IMG/VR virus record: IMGVR_UViG_3300032607_000125
Span: 62,001-126,000 of that record
Strand: one strand, 5' to 3'
DNA length: 64,000 nt
Origin: a virus
Both the position numbers and the translations under genes were made by a program. The notes under the pieces were generated by a model that had not been told where the DNA came from, ran no database searches, and saw only the letters and a list, made by a program, of their open reading frames with translations. Below, in pieces: positions 17,126-25,206 of the stretch. Numbering within the stretch: position 1 is the first letter of the stretch; every line of letters begins with the position of its first letter.

Positions 17126-17932
17126 ACTGGCGTGGGCAAGAGTTTGTTCATGTGTCACGTCGCCGCTGGCGCTTTAATGCAAGGTAAGAACGTACTGTAT
17201 ATTACAATGGAAATGGCAGAAGAACGTATCGCTGAACGTATCGATGCTAACTTGCTTAACATGACAATGGAAGAACTTAGTAAAGTTACTAAGGACATCT
17301 ACGAGACTCGTCTTGGCAAGTTGATCAAGAAAACTGCTGGTAAGTTAATCGTTAAGGAATACCCCACAGCAGCAGCTCACTCTGGACACTTTAAAGCATT
17401 GCTTGAAGAGTTGAAGATGAAACGTAACTTCATGCCAGACTTAATCGTTATTGATTATCTAAACATCTGTTCTTCTGCTCGTATGAAAGCCGGTGCTGGA
17501 GTTAATTCATACACCTTCATTAAGTCTATTGCAGAAGAACTTCGTGGTCTAGCCGTTGAGTATAATGTACCAATCCTTAGTGCAACTCAAACTACTCGTA
17601 GTGGATTTGGTAATACCGATGTTGGACTAGAAGATACTTCTGAATCATTTGGTCTTCCAGCAACTACTGACTTTATGTTTGCGTTAATCTCCACTGAAGA
17701 ACTTGAGAATCTTAATCAGATCATGGTTAAACAACTTAAGAATCGTTATAATGATGTGAACTATTATAAACGATTCGTTATTGGTGTTGATAGATCTAGA
17801 ATGAAATTATATGATGTTGAAGAATCAGCGCAGAAGAATATATCTGATGCTGGTCAAGATGATGGCCCTGCCTTTGATAAGACTTCATTTGGTAAAAGGA
17901 TGAAAAGTGCCGGTGACGGGTTTACATTTTAA
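16754..17932 (+). CDS. 41: Replicative helicase gp41, C-terminal half with C-intein
   Basis: After 124 intein residues the protein continues TGVGKSLFMCHVAAG and matches T4 gp41 to its end. Helicase motifs include YITMEMAEERIAERIDAN, a Walker B LIVIDYLNIC, and SATQTTRSGFG. Splicing in trans with the N-half would rebuild the P-loop (LAG joined to TGVGKS), giving an uninterrupted helicase of about 460 residues. Without splicing neither half has a complete ATP site. No ribosome site precedes the ATG at 16754; a TTG at 16745 is an alternative start. Confidence 0.93.
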   Translation: MTWITKEIKINDIESMLEDYDVEVDSPDGFVPVSLFVDKGEWDEFKLTMLDGRTIHVNENHLFETDSGWQYAKDLVDTGVNTYISDTGTSLGILTKTGNRIPIVDIQVEHENHRYYTNGVSSHNTGVGKSLFMCHVAAGALMQGKNVLYITMEMAEERIAERIDANLLNMTMEELSKVTKDIYETRLGKLIKKTAGKLIVKEYPTAAAHSGHFKALLEELKMKRNFMPDLIVIDYLNICSSARMKAGAGVNSYTFIKSIAEELRGLAVEYNVPILSATQTTRSGFGNTDVGLEDTSESFGLPATTDFMFALISTEELENLNQIMVKQLKNRYNDVNYYKRFVIGVDRSRMKLYDVEESAQKNISDAGQDDGPAFDKTSFGKRMKSAGDGFTF

Positions 17933-17949
17933 TCGTAATGTGTTATAAT
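17921..17949 (+). promoter_or_regulatory. Phage promoter TTTACA-17-TATAAT
   Basis: TTTACA 17921-17926 overlaps the end of gene 41. TATAAT is at 17944-17949, followed by TAGGAG and the ATG at 17966. Confidence 0.7.
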
Positions 17950-17965
17950 TGTTATAGGAGAATAT

Positions 17966-18367
17966 ATGTCAACTAATTGGGTAAAAGACATGCAGGATAT
18001 GCATGCAAAATTTGGTGTTAACACCGTGATTCGTGGATTGGATAAAGCAAAGCTTGCTGCATTCATTCAATTTCGCATTAAGTTCTTGCAAGAAGAACTA
18101 GATGAAATGATCGTATCAGACAATGGTGATGATACAGTTGATGCATTGATTGATCTTTGTGTGGTTGCTATTGGAACACTTGATGCGCTAGATGTTAACG
18201 CATATACTGCTTGGGATCGAGTGCTAACAGCAAATATGACAAAAGAAATCGGTATTAAAGCGAGTAGACCTAATCCACTGGGATTACCAGACTTGATTAA
18301 ACCAGAAGGTTGGATTGCTCCAAGTCACGCTGATAATGTTGGATTGCTAAGTAAGGTACAAAAGTAA
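17966..18367 (+). CDS. MazG-like / phosphoribosyl-ATP pyrophosphohydrolase-like protein
   Basis: 133 residues. The helix FRIKFLQEELDEM and the downstream DTVDALIDLCVVAIGTLDAL reproduce the EExxE and ExxD metal-binding pattern of all-alpha NTP pyrophosphatases. It could hydrolyse nucleoside triphosphates or lower an alarmone. TAGGAG precedes the start, and it has its own promoter. The stop is adjacent to the next ATG. Confidence 0.75.
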   Translation: MSTNWVKDMQDMHAKFGVNTVIRGLDKAKLAAFIQFRIKFLQEELDEMIVSDNGDDTVDALIDLCVVAIGTLDALDVNAYTAWDRVLTANMTKEIGIKASRPNPLGLPDLIKPEGWIAPSHADNVGLLSKVQK

Positions 18368-19333
18368 ATGTTTTCTCTCACCGTGTTTAAATCAATCTTT
18401 GATAACAAGACGGATACTCGTATTGACTTTGAAACCTTTGAAAAGTTTGAGAAGTCTTTATATTATCTTTCTACTATTAAAGGTTATAAAGCTAAGCGCG
18501 GTGAGTTTGTAAAGCATGCATCTCCTCTTATTTCACCAGCTGTCTATAAGCCTGATACTACTAGAGCAAATGCAAACGTAATTGAATGGGCAGGCTGGGC
18601 CGCCCTTGATGTTGATAGTCACACCTTTGAAGGAGACCTTGAAAATGCATTGGCTAATTTATATCCTGACATTTATTTCGTTTGTTATTCTACTGCTAGC
18701 AGTACTCGCTTGGCACCTAAGTTCCGTCTCGTTTTTCCACTTGCGAGATCTATTAGGAGTGAGGAAATCAAACACTTCTGGTTTGCACTCAATACAGAAT
18801 TTGGCATGGTGGGAGATACACAGACTAAAGATCTATCTAGAATGTATTACGTCCCTGCGATATATCCTAATGCTCATAATTTTATCTTCAGTCATCGCAC
18901 TGATAAGTTTCTTGATGTTGATGCTCTTTTAAGCAAACACCCGTTTACTGCTCCAAGTACATCTAGTTCTTTTATGGATAGACTACCCGAGAGTATGCAA
19001 AAAGAAATAATTAAGCATCGTCAACAAAAACTATCAGAAGATAAAAAAGAATTTGAATGGACATCTTACAACGATTGCCCATTTTTAAGTAAGCATCTAA
19101 TTAGTGATTATAAAAGTATTTCTAGAGTAGATGGCTCAGGTCGATATTCTATGATCTATAAGATAATGACTAGCATTGCATGTAATGCTATTAAACGTAA
19201 ATACCCCATCACTGAATATGAAATTGTTGATATCGTTCGTAATCTGGATCGTGACACTAGCAATCGCTATGCTAAGCGCCCTCTTAATGTTGAAGCTTCC
19301 AGGGCTATCGAATTTGCATATAGAAACGTTTAG
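18368..19333 (+). CDS. Putative primase of AEP (PrimPol-like) fold
   Basis: 321 residues. WAALDVDSH (about residue 78) looks like the metal-binding DxD of archaeo-eukaryotic primases. VCYSTASSTRLAPKFRLVFPL and LSRMYYVPA follow the pattern of primase N-domains in phage VapE/D5-type proteins. The C-terminal helical part resembles a PriCT domain. It is placed just after helicase gp41, where T4-like phages often have primase 61, and no gp61 is seen here. The role as phage primase is an inference. Confidence 0.5.
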   Translation: MFSLTVFKSIFDNKTDTRIDFETFEKFEKSLYYLSTIKGYKAKRGEFVKHASPLISPAVYKPDTTRANANVIEWAGWAALDVDSHTFEGDLENALANLYPDIYFVCYSTASSTRLAPKFRLVFPLARSIRSEEIKHFWFALNTEFGMVGDTQTKDLSRMYYVPAIYPNAHNFIFSHRTDKFLDVDALLSKHPFTAPSTSSSFMDRLPESMQKEIIKHRQQKLSEDKKEFEWTSYNDCPFLSKHLISDYKSISRVDGSGRYSMIYKIMTSIACNAIKRKYPITEYEIVDIVRNLDRDTSNRYAKRPLNVEASRAIEFAYRNV

Positions 19334-19336
19334 TTG

Positions 19337-19365
19337 TTTACTTTAATTCGTTCTTATGGTATAAT
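19337..19365 (+). promoter_or_regulatory. Phage promoter TTTACT-17-TATAAT
   Basis: TTTACT 19337-19342, spacer starting TTAATTCGTT, TATAAT 19360-19365. It precedes the gene run from 19392. Confidence 0.75.
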
Positions 19366-19391
19366 AAAATTATACTTAATAGGAGTACTAT

Positions 19392-19610
19392 ATGAATGAT
19401 CGCGATTATAACAATCTGCAATTCTTGCTCACATCGAGTGAAGATGTCATCGCAGATTGGTTTTTAAAAACCAGTGTAGATGATATTGAATATGCTATGC
19501 AAATTATGCTTATGGCAGGTGAAGAGATGAGAGCTATCTCTTCTGAAATTCACGACGAAAATGAAACTTTTGAAGAAGCTAACGCAGTATTATCAAGATT
19601 CCGTCTATGA
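19392..19610 (+). CDS. Small acidic hypothetical protein
   Basis: 72 residues, helical and acidic, no family recognised. AGGAG is well placed before the ATG and a phage promoter lies directly upstream. It overlaps the next gene by four bases (ATGA), so it is the first gene of a nucleotide- and DNA-modification operon. Function unknown. Confidence 0.6.
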   Translation: MNDRDYNNLQFLLTSSEDVIADWFLKTSVDDIEYAMQIMLMAGEEMRAISSEIHDENETFEEANAVLSRFRL

Positions 19611-20041
19611 CTAATCAAGAAACGCTTGGCACTATAGGTGAGATCTATTATCAAGCTATCTTTGGCGGTCTTCTTTCCGAATACAAGTATGATGGCAATA
19701 AAGACCTCGTGCAAGTAGATGGGCTTCAAGTCGAAATAAAAACACAGAGCCGCTTACGTGGTTCTAATGCGTTCACTGTTAATAAAGCAAATGCGAACAA
19801 CTTAAAGAAATGTTTGTATGTTGATAGATTAATTTTTATAGAATATAGCCTTAGTGATATAATAATTATATACGAATGCACTGATCGTAGAAGTGTATTT
19901 GGCACCCTTACAGCTGATGGCCGAAACATGGCATGCTGGCCTATCAATCAAATGCAAGTTCTTAAAAAAGTAAAACACCCAAAACTCGCAGAAATCATGC
20001 GCAACTTCTCTAACTCTGAAACTCTAGGACATTTTGAATGA
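19607..20041 (+). CDS. PD-(D/E)XK nuclease-like protein
   Basis: 144 residues. A helix with GEIYYQAIFGG is followed by NKDLVQVDGLQVEIKTQSR, giving the D-x(n)-ExK active-site pattern of restriction-like nucleases. It could cut or bind DNA as a Holliday-junction or restriction-type enzyme. It overlaps both neighbours by four bases. Assignment is by motif only. Confidence 0.6.
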   Translation: MTNQETLGTIGEIYYQAIFGGLLSEYKYDGNKDLVQVDGLQVEIKTQSRLRGSNAFTVNKANANNLKKCLYVDRLIFIEYSLSDIIIIYECTDRRSVFGTLTADGRNMACWPINQMQVLKKVKHPKLAEIMRNFSNSETLGHFE

Positions 20042-20511
20042 AAGAAAATCAATACTCACGCGAATCAGCAAACATTCTCCTTGAAGCTGCAAAACTTCAA
20101 GAATCGAAAGGCCGTGATTATAACAACGCAGTATCCAGCGTCCAGCAAGCAGATTACTATCCACGTGGCGTGTATTCTATTCTAGACATTGTGAATGCAA
20201 AATATCTTCGTATGGTTTCAGTTCTCGAGACTATGGAACACGGTGGTAAAGTTAATTTTGAATCCGTTGAAGATTCCGCGATTGATCTTATTAACTATGC
20301 ATCATTTGTAGTTGCATATATTCGTGGTGAAGTTCCAGGCCAATTGACTAACAAAGATATCTTCAATAAAACCATGAGTAAAGAAACTCATCCAACTAAT
20401 TCACTGACTCCAAACAAGTTTAAAGCAACGCGCTTAGAATCAACTCCTATTGACGTTGATTGGGCTAATGCAAAAACTGGAACAGTTCGTGCTCAATTTA
20501 ACGATCGTTGA
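20038..20511 (+). CDS. Nucleotide-modification-associated domain protein (DUF1599/Nmad1-like)
   Basis: 157 residues. ESKGRDYNNA, YYPRGVYSILDIVNAKYLRM and EDSAIDLINYASFVVAYI follow the DUF1599 family, a MazG-like all-alpha fold found with phage base-modification genes. It sits directly before dCMP hydroxymethylase and may act on a nucleotide pool during hypermodification. The TGATATG junction shows the next gene begins two bases after its stop. Confidence 0.75.
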   Translation: MKENQYSRESANILLEAAKLQESKGRDYNNAVSSVQQADYYPRGVYSILDIVNAKYLRMVSVLETMEHGGKVNFESVEDSAIDLINYASFVVAYIRGEVPGQLTNKDIFNKTMSKETHPTNSLTPNKFKATRLESTPIDVDWANAKTGTVRAQFNDR

Positions 20512-20512
20512 T

Positions 20513-21232
20513 ATGAATACTGTACATGATATTCGACAAAAGCTTGCCACGCTTTACAAAAAAGGCGAGTTTGTAACTGATAAGTCTGGTGTAAAAACTG
20601 TTGAGATTATGAATGCAAACTTCATGGCCACATCACCTCTTATCTTTGGCGCTGTCAATGAAGACTATGTTCAGCGTGAACTAGCATGGTATAACTCTGA
20701 ATCATTGAATGTTAATGATATTCCCGGTGGACCTCCAGCAATCTGGAAACAGGTCGGCGATAAAGACGGGTTTATTAATAGTAACTATGGTTGGTGCGTC
20801 TATTCCGCTGATAACAACTATCAGTTTGATCACGTTGTAACTGAACTTGAAGAACGCCCTGATTCCCGTCGTGCCATTATGATCTACACTCGTCCTACGA
20901 TGTGGGGTGATCATAATAAGAATGGTCGTTCAGACTTCATGTGTACCAACACAGTTCAATACATGGTGCGTGATAATAACGTACATGCTATTGTTAACAT
21001 GCGTTCCAATGATGCATGGGCTGGATATCGCAATGACTACGCATGGCAAATGCATACATTGATTGCTGTAGCAAAATCGCTTAACTCTCGTGGTAAAGAT
21101 TATTTGCTTGGTGATATTTACTGGAGCGCTGGGTCACTTCACATTTATGAACGTCAGTTCTATTTGATTGACAACTATATCAAAACTGGTGACTTATCTA
21201 TCTCTAAAGAAGAATATGACAAATTGGTCTAA
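20513..21232 (+). CDS. 42: dCMP hydroxymethylase (gp42-like)
   Basis: 239 residues, similar along the full length to T4 gp42 (246). It is a thymidylate-synthase-fold enzyme that makes 5-hydroxymethyl-dCMP. The nucleophile Cys lies in SDFMCTNTVQYMVR (about residue 144). The motif RNDYAWQ carries Asp where thymidylate synthase has Asn, the known marker for dCMP specificity. The start at 20513 (MNTVHDIRQ) aligns with T4; the frame is open further upstream, but that part overlaps the previous gene. It implies hydroxymethylcytosine in the phage DNA. Confidence 0.93.
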   Translation: MNTVHDIRQKLATLYKKGEFVTDKSGVKTVEIMNANFMATSPLIFGAVNEDYVQRELAWYNSESLNVNDIPGGPPAIWKQVGDKDGFINSNYGWCVYSADNNYQFDHVVTELEERPDSRRAIMIYTRPTMWGDHNKNGRSDFMCTNTVQYMVRDNNVHAIVNMRSNDAWAGYRNDYAWQMHTLIAVAKSLNSRGKDYLLGDIYWSAGSLHIYERQFYLIDNYIKTGDLSISKEEYDKLV

Positions 21233-21659
21233 ACGATATCTCAGCTTAGCAAAAGAAGTTTCTACTTGGAGTAAAGATCCTAGTAGAAAAATTGGTGCTA
21301 TCGCTGTAGGATCTAAAGGTCAGATTTTATCTCAAGGCTATAATGGATTCCCTCGTGGAATTGATGATACTCTTGAAAGATATAATGACCGTGAAACAAA
21401 GTATAAATACGTCGTCCACGCAGAAATGAATGTAATTTATAATGCAACGTTTAATGGGGTATCCTTAGACGGAGCTTCATTGTACGTGTATGGGCTTCCA
21501 GTTTGCTCCGAGTGTGCTAAAGGTATTATCCAAGTTGGTATAAAGAACGTCATCATCTTCACTGATGACGTGGTTCCAGAAATTTGGACTAAAATGTATA
21601 ATTTGTCGTGGAGTATGTTTATAGAAAGTGGCGTTCAATGTGAATGGATTCATGACTAA
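21216..21659 (+). CDS. cd: dCMP deaminase
   Basis: 147 residues. The zinc-site motifs are HAEMN and PVCSECAKG, as in T4 Cd and other deoxycytidylate deaminases. It supplies dUMP for dTMP synthesis, here presumably by ThyX at 34975. The start MTNWSKRYLSLAKEV overlaps the hydroxymethylase end by 17 bases. Confidence 0.93.
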   Translation: MTNWSKRYLSLAKEVSTWSKDPSRKIGAIAVGSKGQILSQGYNGFPRGIDDTLERYNDRETKYKYVVHAEMNVIYNATFNGVSLDGASLYVYGLPVCSECAKGIIQVGIKNVIIFTDDVVPEIWTKMYNLSWSMFIESGVQCEWIHD

Positions 21660-21789
21660 CGAAGAAGTTTTAAAATTTTATGATGAATTGGTTGAACACT
21701 ATGGCGATGAACTAGTTGACTTTGAACACTGCCCAATTACATTCGCTCATCAAATTAAATTATACAAATATTATAAGGTGACTACATGA
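21652..21789 (+). CDS. Small conserved-type hypothetical protein, 45 residues
   Basis: The frame opens at an ATG overlapping the deaminase stop and closes with ATGA over the next start. The peptide (MTNEEVLKFYDELVEHYG..., HQIKLYKYYK) is like a small protein in other T4-like phages that ends in an LYKYY motif. Unknown function. Tight overlaps on both sides support translation. Confidence 0.6.
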   Translation: MTNEEVLKFYDELVEHYGDELVDFEHCPITFAHQIKLYKYYKVTT

Positions 21790-22991
21790 AAATAGCAATC
21801 ATCATGGGCCGTGGCATTGAAGGCTGTGGCGTAACTAAATTTACCGTTGAGCAAACTAAATGGTTTGCAAAGAATGGTCATGAATTTACTGTGTTCTCTT
21901 CTAAAGATAAGTCATGGACTCGTAAGAACGCGCATGATGTGTCAAACGTTGTTCAACTTAAATTTGCAAAACCAGAAGAAACTGATAAACTCATTGCGGG
22001 TTGTAATGCCGCCGATGTTGTTATTATCAATAGTCTACCATCGATAGGTCATTCTGAAGACTGTATCACTCAATTTAAACGAGCATTAAATGAAATCACT
22101 AAACCAATTGTTCTTATTCAACATGACCATTCTGCGCTATCAATTCGTCGTAATGCTGCAATCAATGAGTCTATTGGAAAAGCTAGTGTGCTCTTTGGCC
22201 ATAGTTCTACTAATGATTTCGCTCGTATCGTTGAGTCTTCAACTGGTGGCGGTGGTTTAGCAGGGTTTTTCGGTGAAGATAATTCTAAGAGTATTCTAAA
22301 CTTTCAACCAGGCATGGACTTTGATTCTGTTCGTGCTAAGTATTGGTTGCCCATCGAACAGACTAATCCTATAATGAATAAATGGGTTGGACGTACTACT
22401 TCTTGGAAAGGTTACGTTCAGATGTTTAAATTCCACAATGAATTTTTACGTCCAGGTGGATATATCACAACCTTTGAAGGTATTGAAAAGTCACCAGCAT
22501 ACTTAGCATTCCGTGAGTTGTCTGAATTTAATCCTCATATCAATGATAAAATTACAGATATTGCATTAAAGACTAATGAACCTGCATATGTATTTGGACC
22601 ATACATTAATCATGAAATGCTTCAACGTATGGCACTATGCGGATTTGGTTATCAACTATCTGCATTGGATGGACGATACATTGAACGATCAATTGAGTAT
22701 ACTCATTGTGAGGTTGCGTGTACTGGCGTAGTTCCTGTATTTCGTAAGGCTTATGGCGAACGTTGTACTCATCGATCACTTGGCGATAAACTAATTAATT
22801 GCAAAGACACCGGTACAATTTGGCTTGATGATAATAACATGCAGCCTGCGTATGAACTACTAAATAAGTTGGCCAAGGATGATATCATGAGAAACGAATA
22901 TCGTGAAATGGCATTTGAATTTTATAAACAACATCAAGATTCTCAACATACCTTTGATGAGATGATGGTACAAATCGAAAATAACTTATGA
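21786..22991 (+). CDS. agt: Alpha-glucosyltransferase (hydroxymethylcytosine glucosylation)
   Basis: 401 residues, similar throughout to T4 alpha-glucosyltransferase. Shared stretches are GRGIEGCGVTKFTVEQ, IVLIQHDHSALSIRRN, KWVGRTTSWKGYVQMF, YINHEMLQRMALCGFGYQLS and EYTHCEVACTGVVPVF. It is a GT-B enzyme that adds glucose to hydroxymethylcytosine in DNA and protects against restriction. It lies in one operon with the hydroxymethylase. A beta-glucosyltransferase is not seen in the window. Confidence 0.93.
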   Translation: MKIAIIMGRGIEGCGVTKFTVEQTKWFAKNGHEFTVFSSKDKSWTRKNAHDVSNVVQLKFAKPEETDKLIAGCNAADVVIINSLPSIGHSEDCITQFKRALNEITKPIVLIQHDHSALSIRRNAAINESIGKASVLFGHSSTNDFARIVESSTGGGGLAGFFGEDNSKSILNFQPGMDFDSVRAKYWLPIEQTNPIMNKWVGRTTSWKGYVQMFKFHNEFLRPGGYITTFEGIEKSPAYLAFRELSEFNPHINDKITDIALKTNEPAYVFGPYINHEMLQRMALCGFGYQLSALDGRYIERSIEYTHCEVACTGVVPVFRKAYGERCTHRSLGDKLINCKDTGTIWLDDNNMQPAYELLNKLAKDDIMRNEYREMAFEFYKQHQDSQHTFDEMMVQIENNL

Positions 22992-24175
22992 CCTTTAAAC
23001 ATGCAAGTATAGTTCCACTAATTGGTGGCGAAACACTTGGTCAAATGGCAGCATTTGGAACTAAACCAGATTACCTACTTTCATATTCACCATTTAGTAG
23101 TAACGATTCACATCTTGTTAATCACTTAAAGGATGTTCCATATATCTTACTTGATCAGGGTGGAACTCATCCTCATTACGTAGATGTTGTTAATGCAGTT
23201 TGTCCATGCGCAGGATTATCTTCATTGTCTCCATCTGCAAATTCTGACTCAGCCGTTAACGATTGGTTGACAACTACTGCTAAGTATGTACTAGAAGAAA
23301 TGAAACCAAAAGTTTTGTGGGGTGAAAATGCACCACGATTTGCCGGTGCAATGGGTAAACCAATCGTAGATAAACTTCATAAGCTTGCAAGCGACAATGG
23401 TTATACAATGTCAATCTATCGTACTAAGTCACTATTGCACGGCCTTAGTCAAGTTCGTGAACGTTCATTCTATTTCTTTTGGCAAGGTACAACCATTCCA
23501 ATCTTTAATTACTTTGATCGCCCAAATAAAAAGATTGAAGATCTTCTAACTGAAGTGCCAAAAGACGCTACTCAGAACGAAGTTACAAATAAAAGAATCC
23601 CATCAAAAGATGATCCTTATTATCGTTATGTGCTAGAAGAACTTGAAGGCGGTATCACCCACGCAGAGTTTGCTTCTAAGATCAATCTGTCATATGACAT
23701 TCTTAATTACATTGAATCTAAGACTAACTATCTAGAGGTTAAGAAGTGGGCTGAAAAACAAGGTCTCACTAAAATGGCAGCTAAGTGCCAGGTGATGCAT
23801 GACAAACTCGCCGCTGGTGGTAACATCATGAGACGTTCTTCTTATGTTCCAAAGAACTATAGCGGTGCATTCGTTGGACACCTTCCCATGAGTATGACTC
23901 ATCCTGTAGAAGATAGGTATCTAACATATCGTGAATGTATGGCAATGATGGGATTGCCAAATGACTTTGAATTGTTAAGTCCTGCTAAGAATCTAAACCA
24001 CATTTGTCAGAACGTACCAGTTGGAACTGCTACTGATATGGCTATGGAAGTTAAAGCATCGTTGGAGGGTAAGCGTGATAGAGTGAATGCTTCATTGCTT
24101 TATCAGTTTAACAACAATAAGACATATGAGATTCGAGACACTGAACCTATACAAAGTCTAGAAGAATTCTTCTAA
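22988..24175 (+). CDS. C5 cytosine methyltransferase homologue (divergent)
   Basis: 395 residues with recognisable C5-methyltransferase landmarks. VNAVCPCAGLSSLS is a variant of the catalytic PCQ motif, VLWGENAPR corresponds to ENV, and GLSQVRERSFYFFW to QxRxR. TYRECMAMMGLPNDFELL and NVPVGTATDMAMEV correspond to motifs VIII-X. The SAM-binding N-terminus (PLIGGETLGQ) is abnormal. A helical insert of about 80 residues (about 205-290) stands before motif VIII. It overlaps the glucosyltransferase by four bases. Whether it methylates, or does something else to a cytosine already modified at C5, is open. Confidence 0.75.
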   Translation: MTFKHASIVPLIGGETLGQMAAFGTKPDYLLSYSPFSSNDSHLVNHLKDVPYILLDQGGTHPHYVDVVNAVCPCAGLSSLSPSANSDSAVNDWLTTTAKYVLEEMKPKVLWGENAPRFAGAMGKPIVDKLHKLASDNGYTMSIYRTKSLLHGLSQVRERSFYFFWQGTTIPIFNYFDRPNKKIEDLLTEVPKDATQNEVTNKRIPSKDDPYYRYVLEELEGGITHAEFASKINLSYDILNYIESKTNYLEVKKWAEKQGLTKMAAKCQVMHDKLAAGGNIMRRSSYVPKNYSGAFVGHLPMSMTHPVEDRYLTYRECMAMMGLPNDFELLSPAKNLNHICQNVPVGTATDMAMEVKASLEGKRDRVNASLLYQFNNNKTYEIRDTEPIQSLEEFF

Positions 24176-24177
24176 TA

Positions 24178-24196
24178 AAATGCCCTTCGGGCATTT
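24178..24196 (+). terminator. Hairpin terminator after the DNA-modification operon
   Basis: AAATGCC pairs with GGCATTT around a CTTCG loop, directly after the stop. The T-tract is weak, so termination may be partial. Confidence 0.6.
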
Positions 24197-24242
24197 GTAG
24201 TTTATAATAAATAGAATTAGAAACTTTATAAATGGAATAATC

Positions 24243-25154
24243 ATGACGGCGAATACGATACTATCAGACATTAACGAACTATATACTGGATATGTGTTGA
24301 ATGGCAACAAATGGTATGACAGTGAAGCTCAACGCCAATATAATATTCGTGTAGGTCAAGCGCAACCAGATGAAGTTGCAGATGCAATTGGTAAAGCTAA
24401 AGTCATGGCCGAAGAGTTTTTAAAATGGGCTAAAGCTAATAAGTATTCTAACAATGTAAAAGGTGTATGGTGGACAGCTAGACCGGGATCTATGAGTTCT
24501 GCATTTGGTTCGCCAGTTGATCAAAAAAAGAATCCAACAGATATTTTAGTGCAGTTTACTTCTGGTCCAATTAATGGATTTTTAGGATTATCCGCAAAAG
24601 CTACTAAAGGCAGTGGCGATATTGGATTTAAGAATCCAGGTCTTGGCACAGTAGATAGAAATCTAGGACTTAAATTAGCAGATGAATACGCTAATCAGAG
24701 CAAACAAACTATTGTTAAATTTGCTTTGCCAGAAGCGGCACAGGCTCGTAAAGAATATATTCGTAAGAATCCTGGTATTAAAAAACACACAGAAGCGATT
24801 GGTTCTAGTATATTATCTGCAATGAGAGATGAGATGTTAGTAAGATTAAATAAGTTTAATCAAAAAGATCTTATGAAGTATCTATTGACTGATTGGATGG
24901 ATGCTGATATAGTATCTCCTCCATATGTTAAAGTTACTGGTCAAGGCAATAAGCAACCATATAAAGCAGTAGTAATGGATCCAACAGATAATGAGAAACT
25001 TAATGCATTATCTAAATATACAATTACATTAGAAAAAGTAGGTAATGAATCTATTGGTGTTAAAGCTGGCGCTAAAAAGATAATGAAGATTCGATTTAAA
25101 TTTGAATCCGAAAAGATGGCTTCTTCTGTTAAATTGTCTGGTGATCCTTGGTGA
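24243..25154 (+). CDS. Conserved-type hypothetical protein of aquatic T4-like phages
   Basis: 303 residues, no motif of known function. Features are an N-terminal helical region (EAQRQYNIRVGQAQPDEVADAIG), a basic stretch KEYIRKNPGIKKH in the middle, and a beta-rich end. From memory, homologues sit next to the same ligase-like gene in other aquatic T4-like phages. It may be a virion or DNA-processing protein. A TATAATAAATA sequence about 30 bases upstream resembles a late promoter imperfectly. Confidence 0.5.
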   Translation: MTANTILSDINELYTGYVLNGNKWYDSEAQRQYNIRVGQAQPDEVADAIGKAKVMAEEFLKWAKANKYSNNVKGVWWTARPGSMSSAFGSPVDQKKNPTDILVQFTSGPINGFLGLSAKATKGSGDIGFKNPGLGTVDRNLGLKLADEYANQSKQTIVKFALPEAAQARKEYIRKNPGIKKHTEAIGSSILSAMRDEMLVRLNKFNQKDLMKYLLTDWMDADIVSPPYVKVTGQGNKQPYKAVVMDPTDNEKLNALSKYTITLEKVGNESIGVKAGAKKIMKIRFKFESEKMASSVKLSGDPW

Positions 25155-25160
25155 AAGCCC

Positions 25161-25189
25161 TGTACAATAAATCTAATGTGTGGTATAAT
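25161..25189 (+). promoter_or_regulatory. Phage promoter TGTACA-17-TATAAT
   Basis: TGTACA 25161-25166, 17 bp, TATAAT 25184-25189. The ATG at 25207 leaves a leader of about 11 bases without a clear ribosome site. Confidence 0.75.
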
Positions 25190-25206
25190 ACTACTATAAA
25201 GACAAA

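Noticed and set aside
20450-20512. Longer start for dCMP hydroxymethylase at 20450
   Set aside because: The extra residues overlap the previous gene, and alignment with T4 gp42 begins at 20513.
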